The notes under the pieces: model-generated
Databases searched by the model: none
What the model saw: only the letters and a program-made list of their open reading frames with translations
Told to the model about the DNA's origin: nothing
Program-made: the position numbers and the translations under genes
Part shown: in pieces, positions 25,267 through 33,124 of the stretch
Layout: each line of letters starts with the position of its first letter
Numbering within the stretch: position 1 is the first letter of the stretch
DNA from: Candidatus Abzuiibacterium crystallinum
GTDB lineage: Bacteria > Omnitrophota > Omnitrophia > Omnitrophales > Abzuiibacteriaceae
Length of the DNA stretch: 42,056 nucleotides
Assembly (NCBI GenBank): GCA_002787155.1
Contig: PCVY01000049.1
Location: 35,554 to 77,609, forward strand
Direction: 5' to 3'

Positions 25267-25986
25267 TCAATCCGCAGGCGTCCGTTTTGACCATGTGAGG
25301 AGTTCTGAAAGAGAACGGATGAAAGGGACTTGCGGCGGCTCGCCGGCTTCGCGGTGGATTAAAACAGCATCCAGGCCGGCTCGTTTGGCGCCAAGATAAT
25401 CATTTTCAATGCTGTCGCCTACATGAAGCGCTTCGTGTTTTCTAACCCCTGCGCGCTCAAGCGCCAATTTAAAAATACCGGCTTCCGGTTTCGCGACACC
25501 GACCGCCACTGATGCGATAATAAAGTCAAAAAAAGACGCTAATTTTAGCTGATCACAGATCTGCGGGAGCCGTGTGTCCCAATTGGATACAACCCCCAGA
25601 ATCATCTTCTTCTCTTTCAAGGATGCCAGCATGGCAAATACTTCCGGATAAACGGTCCAAACTTCTCCTCTGGCAAATAAATCGTACAGTTCTTCAAAAA
25701 ACGGTTCAAAATTTTTAACCATCGTCACGGTTTGAAACACTTCTAAAACAAGTGAGTGCCACCATGCCTTTTCTTCCTTGGGTGTGGTGTGGGATAGAGA
25801 AGCGGCGGCGTGGTCGCGCTGGGTAAACTTTTGACGGAAAACCCTTTCAACTTCTTGATGGTCAACGGACATATCATATTTTTCGGCGACGCGTGCATAC
25901 ACTTCACCGACGGATGGTTGCGGTTTCAGGAGTGTGCCGCCGGCATCAAAAAAAATAGCGCGATAGGAAGCCGAGGAGGATGTCAT
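25267..25986 (-). CDS. HAD superfamily phosphatase (subfamily IA)
   Basis: The 239-residue HAD hydrolase has motif I IFFDAGGTLLKPQ (nucleophile Asp, general acid is Gly-shifted as in the DAGGT variants), motif II VVSNWDTRL, motif III Lys in VGVAKPEAGIFKLAL and motif IV LHVGDSIENDYLGAKRAG. DAGGTL in place of DxDGT lacks the second Asp of classic phosphatases, as is seen in HDHD3-like members; activity may therefore be weak or different. I start at MTSSSASY (25986), after the kinase stop at 26015; a longer Lys-rich frame overlaps the kinase. Substrate unknown. Confidence 0.85.
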   Translation of the reverse strand: MTSSSASYRAIFFDAGGTLLKPQPSVGEVYARVAEKYDMSVDHQEVERVFRQKFTQRDHAAASLSHTTPKEEKAWWHSLVLEVFQTVTMVKNFEPFFEELYDLFARGEVWTVYPEVFAMLASLKEKKMILGVVSNWDTRLPQICDQLKLASFFDFIIASVAVGVAKPEAGIFKLALERAGVRKHEALHVGDSIENDYLGAKRAGLDAVLIHREAGEPPQVPFIRSLSELLTWSKRTPAD

Positions 25987-26014
25987 GCGAAACGGATCAC
26001 CGCAAAAATCACGC

Positions 26015-27478
26015 TTAACTTTCTTCTTCTTTTTTGACGGCCGCTTTTTGCGGTACGACAAAAGAAAAGCAGCTGCCCATTCCCTCTTGACTAGTGACCC
26101 AAATCCGGCCGCCGTGCAAATGGACGATCTCGCGGGAAATGGAGAGTCCTAAGCCTGTGCCGCTGATTTTATCAACGGGCTTGGCGCTTCCTTGCGAAAA
26201 TTTCTCAAAAATCTTCTTTTGGTCTGCTGCCGAAATACCGGGACCATTATCGATCACGTTAAATTGCAGTGCGGGTGTTGAATCGGCATCGCTCAAAGGC
26301 ACTTGTTTCACTTCGACGGTAATTTTACCGCCTTGGGGTGTAAATTTAAGGGCATTCCCGATTAAATTGGTGATGACCTGGCTGAGCATATCATTATCAG
26401 CCGTCATTTTGAGCTTCCCTTCCGGCAACTTGGTTTCAAGCGTGACAACCTTGCTGTTCGCCCATGCATCAAAAGACGAAACATTTTGAGTAATTAAATC
26501 GCTTAATTCAAATTCGGCTGCTTTGAGTTCCATGCGGCCGGATTCCAACTTTGAAATATCCAGCACCCCGTCAATCAAGCGGCTCAAACGCTGGATGTTA
26601 CGGCGGGTAATGCCCAGCACCTTCTCCTGTTCGGGAGTCAACTCGCCCAACATGCGGTCCAAAAATAAATTCACGGATTCTTTAATCGCAGCGAGCGGGG
26701 TTCTCAGTTCGTGCGTGACATTTGAAATGAATTTTGTCTTTAGCTCTTCCAGTTCTTTTTGTTTCGTGACATCGGTTAACACCGATACCATACCCATCGT
26801 CTGGCCCGCTTCGTTCTCGATCACAGCCGTGCTTTGACGCAGCACTCTCTGGGTTGACTCATTTTTGCTGTTCAAGCGAATTTCTTTTTCTTCTTTGCCT
26901 TCCGCCGATTCAGCCAAAGAGATCAACTGTTCTTCTTTTTGCTGTGAGGTCAATGATTTTCCGATGACCTCTTCTTTTTTAACACCGAGCAGCTTTTCAG
27001 CCGCGGGGTTCATTAAAAGCGTTTCACCTTTTTCATTAACAACAATCAAACCATCCGCAATGGAGCGCATCACCGCTTCCGTTTGCTTTTTTTGAGCCGA
27101 AACAGTTTTGTACTCGCCGCCCAGCTTTTCTAGATTCTTGGAAACATCTTTCAGCCGTTCTTCGCTGTGCCTTAATTTTTTGTCACGCTCATCCAACTGC
27201 TTAGCAAAGTTTTTGCTGACGTTTTCAACCGCTATTTTGGCTTGTTTGTGAGTTTCCTGATCCACAAGCCGTGCCATGGCTTTCGTGACTTGTACACGCT
27301 TGGCAGCCGGAAGGTTTAATTTGCTGAGTTCTGCGTCAACAGCCTCGGCGGTTTCACCCATGACTTCTTGGGTGCCGGTACTGGCCCGTTCTTTGAACGT
27401 AGATTCACTGCGGCCGAGGAAAAATAAGACAAGGAGGCAAACAACGCCGACCAATAGAACTAAGGTAAGTAAACTCAT
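26015..27478 (-). CDS. Membrane-anchored PAS histidine kinase
   Basis: The 487-residue kinase has one N-terminal membrane helix (LTLVLLVGVVCLLVLFFLG), a helical linker to residue 135, a PAS domain at about 136-245 (RSIADGLIVVNEKGETLLMN), a HisKA box with His256 in FISNVTHELRTPLAAI, and a HATPase domain with VITNLIGNALKFTP, DNGPGIS and GTGLGLSISREI. The layout resembles PnpS/WalK-type kinases with a short periplasmic end, so the signal is probably sensed in the cytoplasm. No response regulator is beside it. A good promoter is 28-56 nt upstream. The HAD phosphatase follows. Confidence 0.9.
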   Translation of the reverse strand: MSLLTLVLLVGVVCLLVLFFLGRSESTFKERASTGTQEVMGETAEAVDAELSKLNLPAAKRVQVTKAMARLVDQETHKQAKIAVENVSKNFAKQLDERDKKLRHSEERLKDVSKNLEKLGGEYKTVSAQKKQTEAVMRSIADGLIVVNEKGETLLMNPAAEKLLGVKKEEVIGKSLTSQQKEEQLISLAESAEGKEEKEIRLNSKNESTQRVLRQSTAVIENEAGQTMGMVSVLTDVTKQKELEELKTKFISNVTHELRTPLAAIKESVNLFLDRMLGELTPEQEKVLGITRRNIQRLSRLIDGVLDISKLESGRMELKAAEFELSDLITQNVSSFDAWANSKVVTLETKLPEGKLKMTADNDMLSQVITNLIGNALKFTPQGGKITVEVKQVPLSDADSTPALQFNVIDNGPGISAADQKKIFEKFSQGSAKPVDKISGTGLGLSISREIVHLHGGRIWVTSQEGMGSCFSFVVPQKAAVKKEEES

Positions 27479-27505
27479 GATAAGCTTTGGCTATCTTTGT
27501 GCGAT

Positions 27506-27534
27506 ATTATAGAGAGTTCCCTGGTAAAAGTCGA
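27506..27534 (-). promoter_or_regulatory. Promoter of the PAS kinase gene
   Basis: On the minus strand TCGACT (27534-27529), a 17-nt spacer and TATAAT (27511-27506) lie in the 120-nt spacer between the EamA gene and the kinase. The start point near 27499 gives a leader of about 20 nt. Confidence 0.55.
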
Positions 27535-27598
27535 GTTTTGGTATTCATACAGATCATCTTATTTTTCGGCAAGATAACGGTAAGTCTGGAGTAAATCG

Positions 27599-28033
27599 CT
27601 ACGACTGACTCATCAGTAGATAAATACTTGAAAAGCCTAAGACGATTCCAAAAGCCAACCGCATGGTGAAGGGTTCCCGTAAACAAATGAGACCCACGAA
27701 TACCATGACCGCACTGCCTATCACCACAATGGCGGGTCCGGCTACCGATAAAGGAGCGCCCAATCGAAAGGTCATCAAGTAAAGAACTGACAGAATGGCA
27801 ATTGAAAGACCGGCTAAAGCGCTTAAAAATAATCCTGCTTTTGTCCATTGAATCACAGAAGGATCGCGAAGATAGAGACCGCTTGCGACTAAGACCAACA
27901 CCGCCGCCGCGACAATCTCCATGAGCCCGGCCCCCAGCACATCAGAGACCTTCCCTGCCGCCAACCTGGTAAAGACGTTGTATAGACCGTAAGTCACACC
28001 CGTCAATATCGCCGCCATTTTCCAGCTTTCCAT
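27599..28033 (-). CDS. EamA-type half-size membrane transporter
   Basis: The 144-residue protein has about five hydrophobic segments, starting MAAILTGVTYGLYNVFTRLA and including SALAGLSIAILSVLYLMTF and GPAIVVIGSAVMVFVGLICL followed by REPFTMRLAFGIVLG. This is one EamA repeat, half of a usual drug/metabolite transporter, so it probably works as a dimer, as small multidrug resistance proteins do. AAGGGG lies 6 nt before the ATG. It is 28 nt downstream of the TMTC-like gene. The substrate is unknown. Confidence 0.8.
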   Translation of the reverse strand: MESWKMAAILTGVTYGLYNVFTRLAAGKVSDVLGAGLMEIVAAAVLVLVASGLYLRDPSVIQWTKAGLFLSALAGLSIAILSVLYLMTFRLGAPLSVAGPAIVVIGSAVMVFVGLICLREPFTMRLAFGIVLGFSSIYLLMSQS

Positions 28034-28061
28034 GTTTTTCCCCTTTAATTCTGAATTCGTT

Positions 28062-30143
28062 TTAGGTGCCGCTGGTCAGAGGCAATACATCCGTCACATC
28101 GCCTGCGGGTGACGCTCGAATCACCTCGACCAAAGCTTGATTTTTATTTTGATGGGCCAAGCGGCGGGCTTCTGCAATCGCTTGTTCCGCTTTTTCTATT
28201 TCACCAAGCGCATGATACACATTGGCTAAATTAAAATAAGCCTTATCAAATTCTGCATCTATTTCAACCGCTTTCTCTAAATGGATTCGGGCTGATTGTA
28301 AATCACCGGTCTTGAAATAAAGGATGCCCAGATTATTTTCGGCTTGTTTTAAGTAAGGATCAATGCGAAGGGCTGCTTGATAAGACTTCTTAGCTTCATG
28401 CGCTTCGCTGCGATATTGATGAATATTCCCTAATAAGTAATAAGCCGTGGCATAGTCGGGATTCATGTCTAAGGCTTGCCGTAACAACTGGCCGGCTTGC
28501 GCATAAGCACGGCGGGCAATCATGATATTGGCTAATCCCGAATAGGGTGAGACAAAATGAGGATCAACTTCTAAAGCCTGTTTGTAAAAAGACCCTGCTT
28601 TTTCTAAATTGCCCAGCACAAAATTGACATGCCCCAAGAAAATGTAAGGCTCCGGGAGCTCAGGATCCAGCGCCATTGCTTTTTGAAGCTGTGCCTGTGC
28701 TTCTTTGAGATCATGTTTTCGATAAGCAATGTCCCCTAAATTGCTGTAAGCCGGCGCATAGGAAGGATCTAACTCCAGGGATTTTTTGAGTGCGTGTTCA
28801 GCCTTTTCTAAATGATTTTGGCGCATGTAAAAAGTAGCTAAATTATTCCAAGGCCGCGCCTTGCGGGGTGATTTTTGCACCGTATCAGTCAGTAACCGGA
28901 TAGGATCTTCCCAAACATAACTTCGATGGCACGACAAACCCGTGAGCGTGAAAATAATCGCTAAATAGATTCCAAAACGGTACCGGTATTGATTCAAAAG
29001 GCTCGTCAGACCTTCTGCCATGACCATCGATAAACCCGCCAGCGGCAGATACATGCGATATTCAACAATCACATCCTCCAGCGGAAAAATACTGCACTCT
29101 GGAATCAGACAGATAAAGAATAACACGGCACCCGCTGCCATTAATCGATTCTTTTGCCATCCCCATACCGTCAATCCTAAAAGCACCAATAAACCAAAGC
29201 CCGATGCTAACACAGCCGGTTCCGTGATGCGGGTCGAAAGCGTAAAGTCATAGTCAAAGTTTTGCCCAACGGGGATAATGACCAGTCTCAAGTAAGTCAT
29301 GATAACCCGCCATTCTGTTAAGAAATATTCCCACCGGGTCATGCTGCCGGCTTGATTGGTCATTTGAAAAACATGGGTCATGATTTGCGAATGAAGGCGC
29401 AATCCCTGAATAGCCGGAATAATCAAGATACTAATCAAAATGGGGACCAGCGCGGCCTTCTTGAACGCCAAACGGCGATCGGGCCGATGGGTCATGACCC
29501 ATTCAATCAAAAGCAACGCGAGCGGCAATGTAAAAGCGATTTGTTTTGAGAGCATGGCAGCAACGATGGCGAATAAGGACAAGGTGTAATAAATGATTCG
29601 ATCGCTTAAACGATATTGCACATAAAAAATGAGTGCGCTCAAATAAAAAAAGGCCGTCAAAAGCACGCCGCGCTGAACCAAATAAATCACCGCTTGTGTT
29701 TGTAACGGATGAACCACAAAAATCAAAGCGGCTAAAAAAGCCGCCGGATGAGGGCGAGTTTGTAACGAGGCAGGTTTTGCGCAGGCATCCGCCAAAAGGA
29801 CCATTAAATGGTAAAGCAGACAGCCATTCACGGCATGGATCATCACATTGGTCGTTCTAAAAGCTGCCGGATTTAACCCAAAAAAATGATAATTGAGCGC
29901 CAAAGAGTAATTGGATACGAATCTGAGCGGACTAAAATGCCAAATGGACGTCACATCGCTTAAATGCTTGATCGTGTTGTTTCGAACGATACCGAAAATA
30001 TCATCCATGTGAAACGACGCTTGGATAGCCGTGCTGTAGATACCAAACGCCCCTAGAAAAAGCACCGCGTAAACCGCCCACCGACGCGATGAAAACCGTT
30101 TTAAAAACCAAGGTAAGGCAGCGGATTTGGAAGTTGTCTGCAT
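28062..30143 (-). CDS. TMTC-like membrane protein with TPR repeats (GT-C glycosyltransferase fold)
   Basis: The 693-residue protein has about ten membrane helices in residues 25-405 and about eight to nine TPRs from 420 to 670 (for example WNNLATFYMRQNHLEKAEHA and AYFNLANVYHALGEIEKAEQ). The first extracytoplasmic loop has the Asp pair D47-D48 in ASFHMDDIFGI, the catalytic position of GT-C enzymes, and the loop SPLRFVSNYSLALNYHFFGL is typical of TMTC-like proteins. In animals TMTC proteins O-mannosylate cadherins; in bacteria the acceptor is unknown. A transfer of lipid-linked sugar to exported proteins is likely by analogy. It diverges from the Rieske gene. Confidence 0.82.
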   Translation of the reverse strand: MQTTSKSAALPWFLKRFSSRRWAVYAVLFLGAFGIYSTAIQASFHMDDIFGIVRNNTIKHLSDVTSIWHFSPLRFVSNYSLALNYHFFGLNPAAFRTTNVMIHAVNGCLLYHLMVLLADACAKPASLQTRPHPAAFLAALIFVVHPLQTQAVIYLVQRGVLLTAFFYLSALIFYVQYRLSDRIIYYTLSLFAIVAAMLSKQIAFTLPLALLLIEWVMTHRPDRRLAFKKAALVPILISILIIPAIQGLRLHSQIMTHVFQMTNQAGSMTRWEYFLTEWRVIMTYLRLVIIPVGQNFDYDFTLSTRITEPAVLASGFGLLVLLGLTVWGWQKNRLMAAGAVLFFICLIPECSIFPLEDVIVEYRMYLPLAGLSMVMAEGLTSLLNQYRYRFGIYLAIIFTLTGLSCHRSYVWEDPIRLLTDTVQKSPRKARPWNNLATFYMRQNHLEKAEHALKKSLELDPSYAPAYSNLGDIAYRKHDLKEAQAQLQKAMALDPELPEPYIFLGHVNFVLGNLEKAGSFYKQALEVDPHFVSPYSGLANIMIARRAYAQAGQLLRQALDMNPDYATAYYLLGNIHQYRSEAHEAKKSYQAALRIDPYLKQAENNLGILYFKTGDLQSARIHLEKAVEIDAEFDKAYFNLANVYHALGEIEKAEQAIAEARRLAHQNKNQALVEVIRASPAGDVTDVLPLTSGT

Positions 30144-30170
30144 TGAATTTTACTCAAATTTTGCTAAAAT
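30143..30170 (+). promoter_or_regulatory. Promoter of the Rieske ferredoxin gene
   Basis: TTGAAT (30143-30148), a 16-nt spacer and TAAAAT (30165-30170) are followed by the plus-strand Rieske gene with a leader of 30-55 nt. The -35 box overlaps the start codon of the divergent TMTC-like gene. Confidence 0.5.
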
Positions 30171-30208
30171 CATTTCGTGAGAATCATGAACAGCTGAACT
30201 ATTTTCAA

Positions 30209-30529
30209 ATGAATCATATGAATCAATCCATGAAAGTGACGACTCAAGATTGTTTGCGCCCCGGATGCGCCATTGCCGTTGATATTGAAGGCCTTTCCAT
30301 TGCTATTTTTAATATGGACGGTAAGTTTTTTGCCATGAACAATCAATGCGGCCACCGCGGCGGCCCGCTTGCTGAAGGATCCATCGATGGCAACGTGATC
30401 AATTGCCCGTGGCACGGGTTTGCCTTTGATATAACGACCGGCAATTGCGCAACCAATCCGGCTATCAAACAGCAAACGTATCAAGTAAGACTTGAAGGAA
30501 ACGACGTTTGGCTTGAAATACCCGCTTAA
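30209..30529 (+). CDS. Rieske [2Fe-2S] ferredoxin
   Basis: This is a small soluble Rieske protein of about 100 residues. The cluster ligands are in CGHRGGPLAEG (Cys, His) and CPWHGFAFD (Cys, His), with the normal spacing. It would pass electrons to an oxygenase or a similar enzyme; no oxygenase is beside it. Three Met codons (30209, 30218, 30230) are possible starts and none has a good ribosome-binding site; the last gives MKVTTQDCLRPG, closest to the common length. An open frame from 30089 overlaps the divergent gene and is unlikely. Its stop codon interlocks with that of the convergent acyl-CoA dehydrogenase in the sequence TTAA. Confidence 0.87.
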   Translation: MNHMNQSMKVTTQDCLRPGCAIAVDIEGLSIAIFNMDGKFFAMNNQCGHRGGPLAEGSIDGNVINCPWHGFAFDITTGNCATNPAIKQQTYQVRLEGNDVWLEIPA

Positions 30530-32406
30530 ATATCGGGTCCGTTTTTGTCCGGCGAAAAAGGAATGATTCCCTGTTCTAACCAGCTGTAACGATTCTCAAG
30601 AATATCATTGGCTATCCGGTAGCCAAGCTTATCGTCATTTAAAAACAAACCGTGGAACTGTCTATTAATACGCCGCTCCGCTTCTCTGGATATTAAATTT
30701 GCCAATTCAATGGGCCCTCGATTGTTCGGATCTTTTCCCATCAGCATGGCGGCTCGCGAGCAACTGGCCGCAATGCCAAACAAGTCACTGCCGATATTGA
30801 CCAAACGAAAGAGGATACGCTGTCTTTTCTCAAGGCCTGCCTGATAGCGCATCATGACATGAAAAAGATTGCGCGCCAATTTGCGCGCGGTTTTTTCCAC
30901 ATAATCTACGTGGCATTTTAACTCTTTAGGCACATGTAATTTGCCCGGCGCTTTTTGCCAGACAAACCATTGCCGTGGATACCAGAAAAGATAAAACTGC
31001 ATGGCTTTAAAGAACGTATTCACCTTTTTACCCAAACTGGCTTTGCTGCTCACGAGCGGAAAAATAAACTTCAGATGCGTATCCATGGCTTCGCGCGCAA
31101 TAAAGAGCCGCATAATTTCGCTCGTTCCTTCAATGATTAGGTTAATTCGCATGTCACGCATGGCGCGTTCAACCGGCACGCCGGCTTCCCCGCGCGCTTT
31201 CAGAGAATCGGCCGTCTCATAACCGCGTCCGCCCCTGATTTGAACCGTATCATCCGTAATCCGCCAGCTGCCTTCCGAGCAAAAGAGTTTAGCCATGGCG
31301 GCTTCCAGACGGATATCGGTTTTCTTTTGATCGGCTAATGCTGAGGTGAGCCACGTGACACTTTCCATTGCAAAAGTCGTAGCGGCCATGGATGCCAATT
31401 TGTATGCAATGGCTTCGTGTTTACCCACGACAGACCCCCACTGCTCTCTTTTATTGGCCCAGCGTCTTGAAACATTGAGGCACCATTTCGCCGCACCGCA
31501 AGCAGCCGCCGGAATCGTTAAGCGTCCTGTGTTGAGCGTCATCAAAGCAAGCTTGAGACCTTTTCCGACCTCCCAAAGCACATTCTCCTTCGGCACTTTC
31601 ATGTTATTGAAACGAATCAATCCGTTTTCAATCCCCTTCAAACCCATGAATTGGCAGCGGTGAATTACTTCGAATCCCAGCATGGTTTTTTCAACGATAA
31701 ACGCGGTGACTTTTTGTTTTTCTTTGCCTTTGTCAATGACCGGTGTTTTGGCCATCACAATCAAAACATCAGCCACCGTGCCGTTGGTGCACCAAAGTTT
31801 TTCGCCGTTTAAGATGTAAGCATCGCCATTATCCGTGGGAACCGCTGTGGTTTTCATCGTGGCCGGATCCGAGCCGACATCGGGTTCGGTTAAAGCGAAA
31901 GCCGATACGGCTCCCTTGGCGAACAGGGGTAAATATTTTTCGCGCTGCGGTTCCGTACCGACCAATAAGAGCGGCTGCGGCACACCGATGCTTTGATGCG
32001 CGGAAAGCCAAACGGTCGTCGAACCGCAATAACTTGAAATGAGCGCCATGGCGCGGTTGTAATTGACTTGTGAAAGCCCGAGCCCGCCGTACTTGTGCGG
32101 AATTTTCATGCCAAAACAACCCAGTTTCGCAAGTCCTTCAATGACGCGCGGCGGAACCGCGCCTGTCCGGTCAACTTCATCGGGATCTAAGTTATTTTTG
32201 AGGAATGATTCAAGTTCGACAAGAAAACGATCGCCTTTGCGTGCGTCTTCGGGTGTTTGTTCGGGGTAAGGAAAAATTAAATCCCAGTCACACTTTCCGG
32301 CAAAAAGCTGAGCCAGAAAACTGGGATGCGTCCACGTCGTTTCACGGGCTTCTTCAGCCACCTCAAGCGATTTTTTTTTACTTTCGTCTATCCCTTGAAC
32401 ATCCAT
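30526..32406 (-). CDS. Acyl-CoA dehydrogenase family flavoprotein
   Basis: The 626-residue flavoprotein is longer than a typical acyl-CoA dehydrogenase (about 380-400) because of an N-terminal extension of about 70 residues and a C-terminal domain of about 200 residues. The core has AFALTEPDVGSDPATMKTTA and NGEKLWCTNGTVADVLIVMA (FAD- and substrate-binding), the arginine-rich RRWANKREQWGSVV and VQIRGGRGYETA followed by INLIIEGTSEIMRLF, where the Glu of EGTSEI is the position of the catalytic base. The tail helices are like those of long-chain and VLCAD-type members. A GAGGAAG lies 8 nt before the ATG. No electron-transfer flavoprotein or thiolase genes are near, so the substrate is open. Confidence 0.9.
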   Translation of the reverse strand: MDVQGIDESKKKSLEVAEEARETTWTHPSFLAQLFAGKCDWDLIFPYPEQTPEDARKGDRFLVELESFLKNNLDPDEVDRTGAVPPRVIEGLAKLGCFGMKIPHKYGGLGLSQVNYNRAMALISSYCGSTTVWLSAHQSIGVPQPLLLVGTEPQREKYLPLFAKGAVSAFALTEPDVGSDPATMKTTAVPTDNGDAYILNGEKLWCTNGTVADVLIVMAKTPVIDKGKEKQKVTAFIVEKTMLGFEVIHRCQFMGLKGIENGLIRFNNMKVPKENVLWEVGKGLKLALMTLNTGRLTIPAAACGAAKWCLNVSRRWANKREQWGSVVGKHEAIAYKLASMAATTFAMESVTWLTSALADQKKTDIRLEAAMAKLFCSEGSWRITDDTVQIRGGRGYETADSLKARGEAGVPVERAMRDMRINLIIEGTSEIMRLFIAREAMDTHLKFIFPLVSSKASLGKKVNTFFKAMQFYLFWYPRQWFVWQKAPGKLHVPKELKCHVDYVEKTARKLARNLFHVMMRYQAGLEKRQRILFRLVNIGSDLFGIAASCSRAAMLMGKDPNNRGPIELANLISREAERRINRQFHGLFLNDDKLGYRIANDILENRYSWLEQGIIPFSPDKNGPDI

Positions 32407-32448
32407 ATGGGCTTCCTCTTGGTTACTTATTTATCGGCTTATTTTCAC

Positions 32449-32542
32449 CTAAAAAATAGTGTTTTTTAGTGTCTATTTAGCATCTCCTGAAGTTCAATTT
32501 TAGTTGTAGAGGGACGGTTCTTCTTGCGACATAGACGTCCCT
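32449..32542. repeat. Two small inverted repeats in the spacer before the acyl-CoA dehydrogenase
   Basis: The 32407-32591 spacer holds an A/T hairpin CTAAAAAA/TTTTTTAG (32449-32456, 32462-32469), a possible terminator in either direction. It also holds a separate inverted repeat AGGGACG/CGTCCCT (32510-32516, 32536-32542) around GTTCTTCTTGCGACATAGA, similar to REP-type elements seen in many bacteria. No gene is seen here. Confidence 0.5.
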
Positions 32543-32591
32543 GTTGGCGGAGATAGAACACTTCCTTCAGAAAGCTGAAGAATGACGTTTT

Positions 32592-33101
32592 TTATGACAG
32601 CGCCGCGATCAAAATGGCCTGAACATAAAGAAGATAAATCCAGGTCGGAACACGGCCCTCGCCGGAAACACCCCTTTCGCCCGCTACTTTTGCGATACCG
32701 ATTGCTGCCCACATCAGTCCGATCAACCGGGCAATGAACTGTTGGAAAAGCGGCTCGGTTTGCATTGATGCAGAAGGTGTGAATAAGAACACCAGCACAA
32801 GTCCCAGCCAAACGATGCCGCTGGGCCATGGTGAGATTTTACGAATATTGACCAAAAATGCTTGAATAGACCCCAAGAGAAAGGCAAAACCCAGTACAAA
32901 AAATGACGCAGGGCTTGTGCCATGCGCTTGACTTGTAAAAGCGCCCGCCAAAACCAGCAGGCCAAAAATAAATCCCATGGCCGGCCAGAGGAAAAGCGAT
33001 TTGGGAATTAACGAACTTGATTGCGCTTCAATTGAAGCAAAAAGAGCCATCCCTACCAAAACCAACGCTGCCGCCCAATGCATGAGACTGACCATTGCCA
33101 T
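32592..33101 (-). CDS. Integral membrane protein of unknown function
   Basis: The 169-residue protein is almost all hydrophobic, with about six segments, for example HWAAALVLVGMALFASIEA, LWPAMGFIFGLLVLAGAF and YLLYVQAILIAAL at the C-terminus. AGGAGGA lies 7 nt before the ATG, one of the best ribosome-binding sites in the window, so it is surely translated. I do not recognise a family and see no catalytic motif. It sits 23 nt after the metzincin-TPR gene and may be co-transcribed with it and lhgO. Confidence 0.6.
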   Translation of the reverse strand: MAMVSLMHWAAALVLVGMALFASIEAQSSSLIPKSLFLWPAMGFIFGLLVLAGAFTSQAHGTSPASFFVLGFAFLLGSIQAFLVNIRKISPWPSGIVWLGLVLVFLFTPSASMQTEPLFQQFIARLIGLMWAAIGIAKVAGERGVSGEGRVPTWIYLLYVQAILIAALS

Positions 33102-33124
33102 GGTTTGATCCTCCTGAAAGAATG

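Noticed and set aside
25252..25270. TATAAT with TTGACT upstream of bolA as a promoter
   Set aside because: The two boxes are only 7 nt apart on the minus strand, too close to be used together.
27507..27848. Minus-strand frame of 113 codons
   Set aside because: It lies out of frame within the EamA gene and its spacer and has no domain features.
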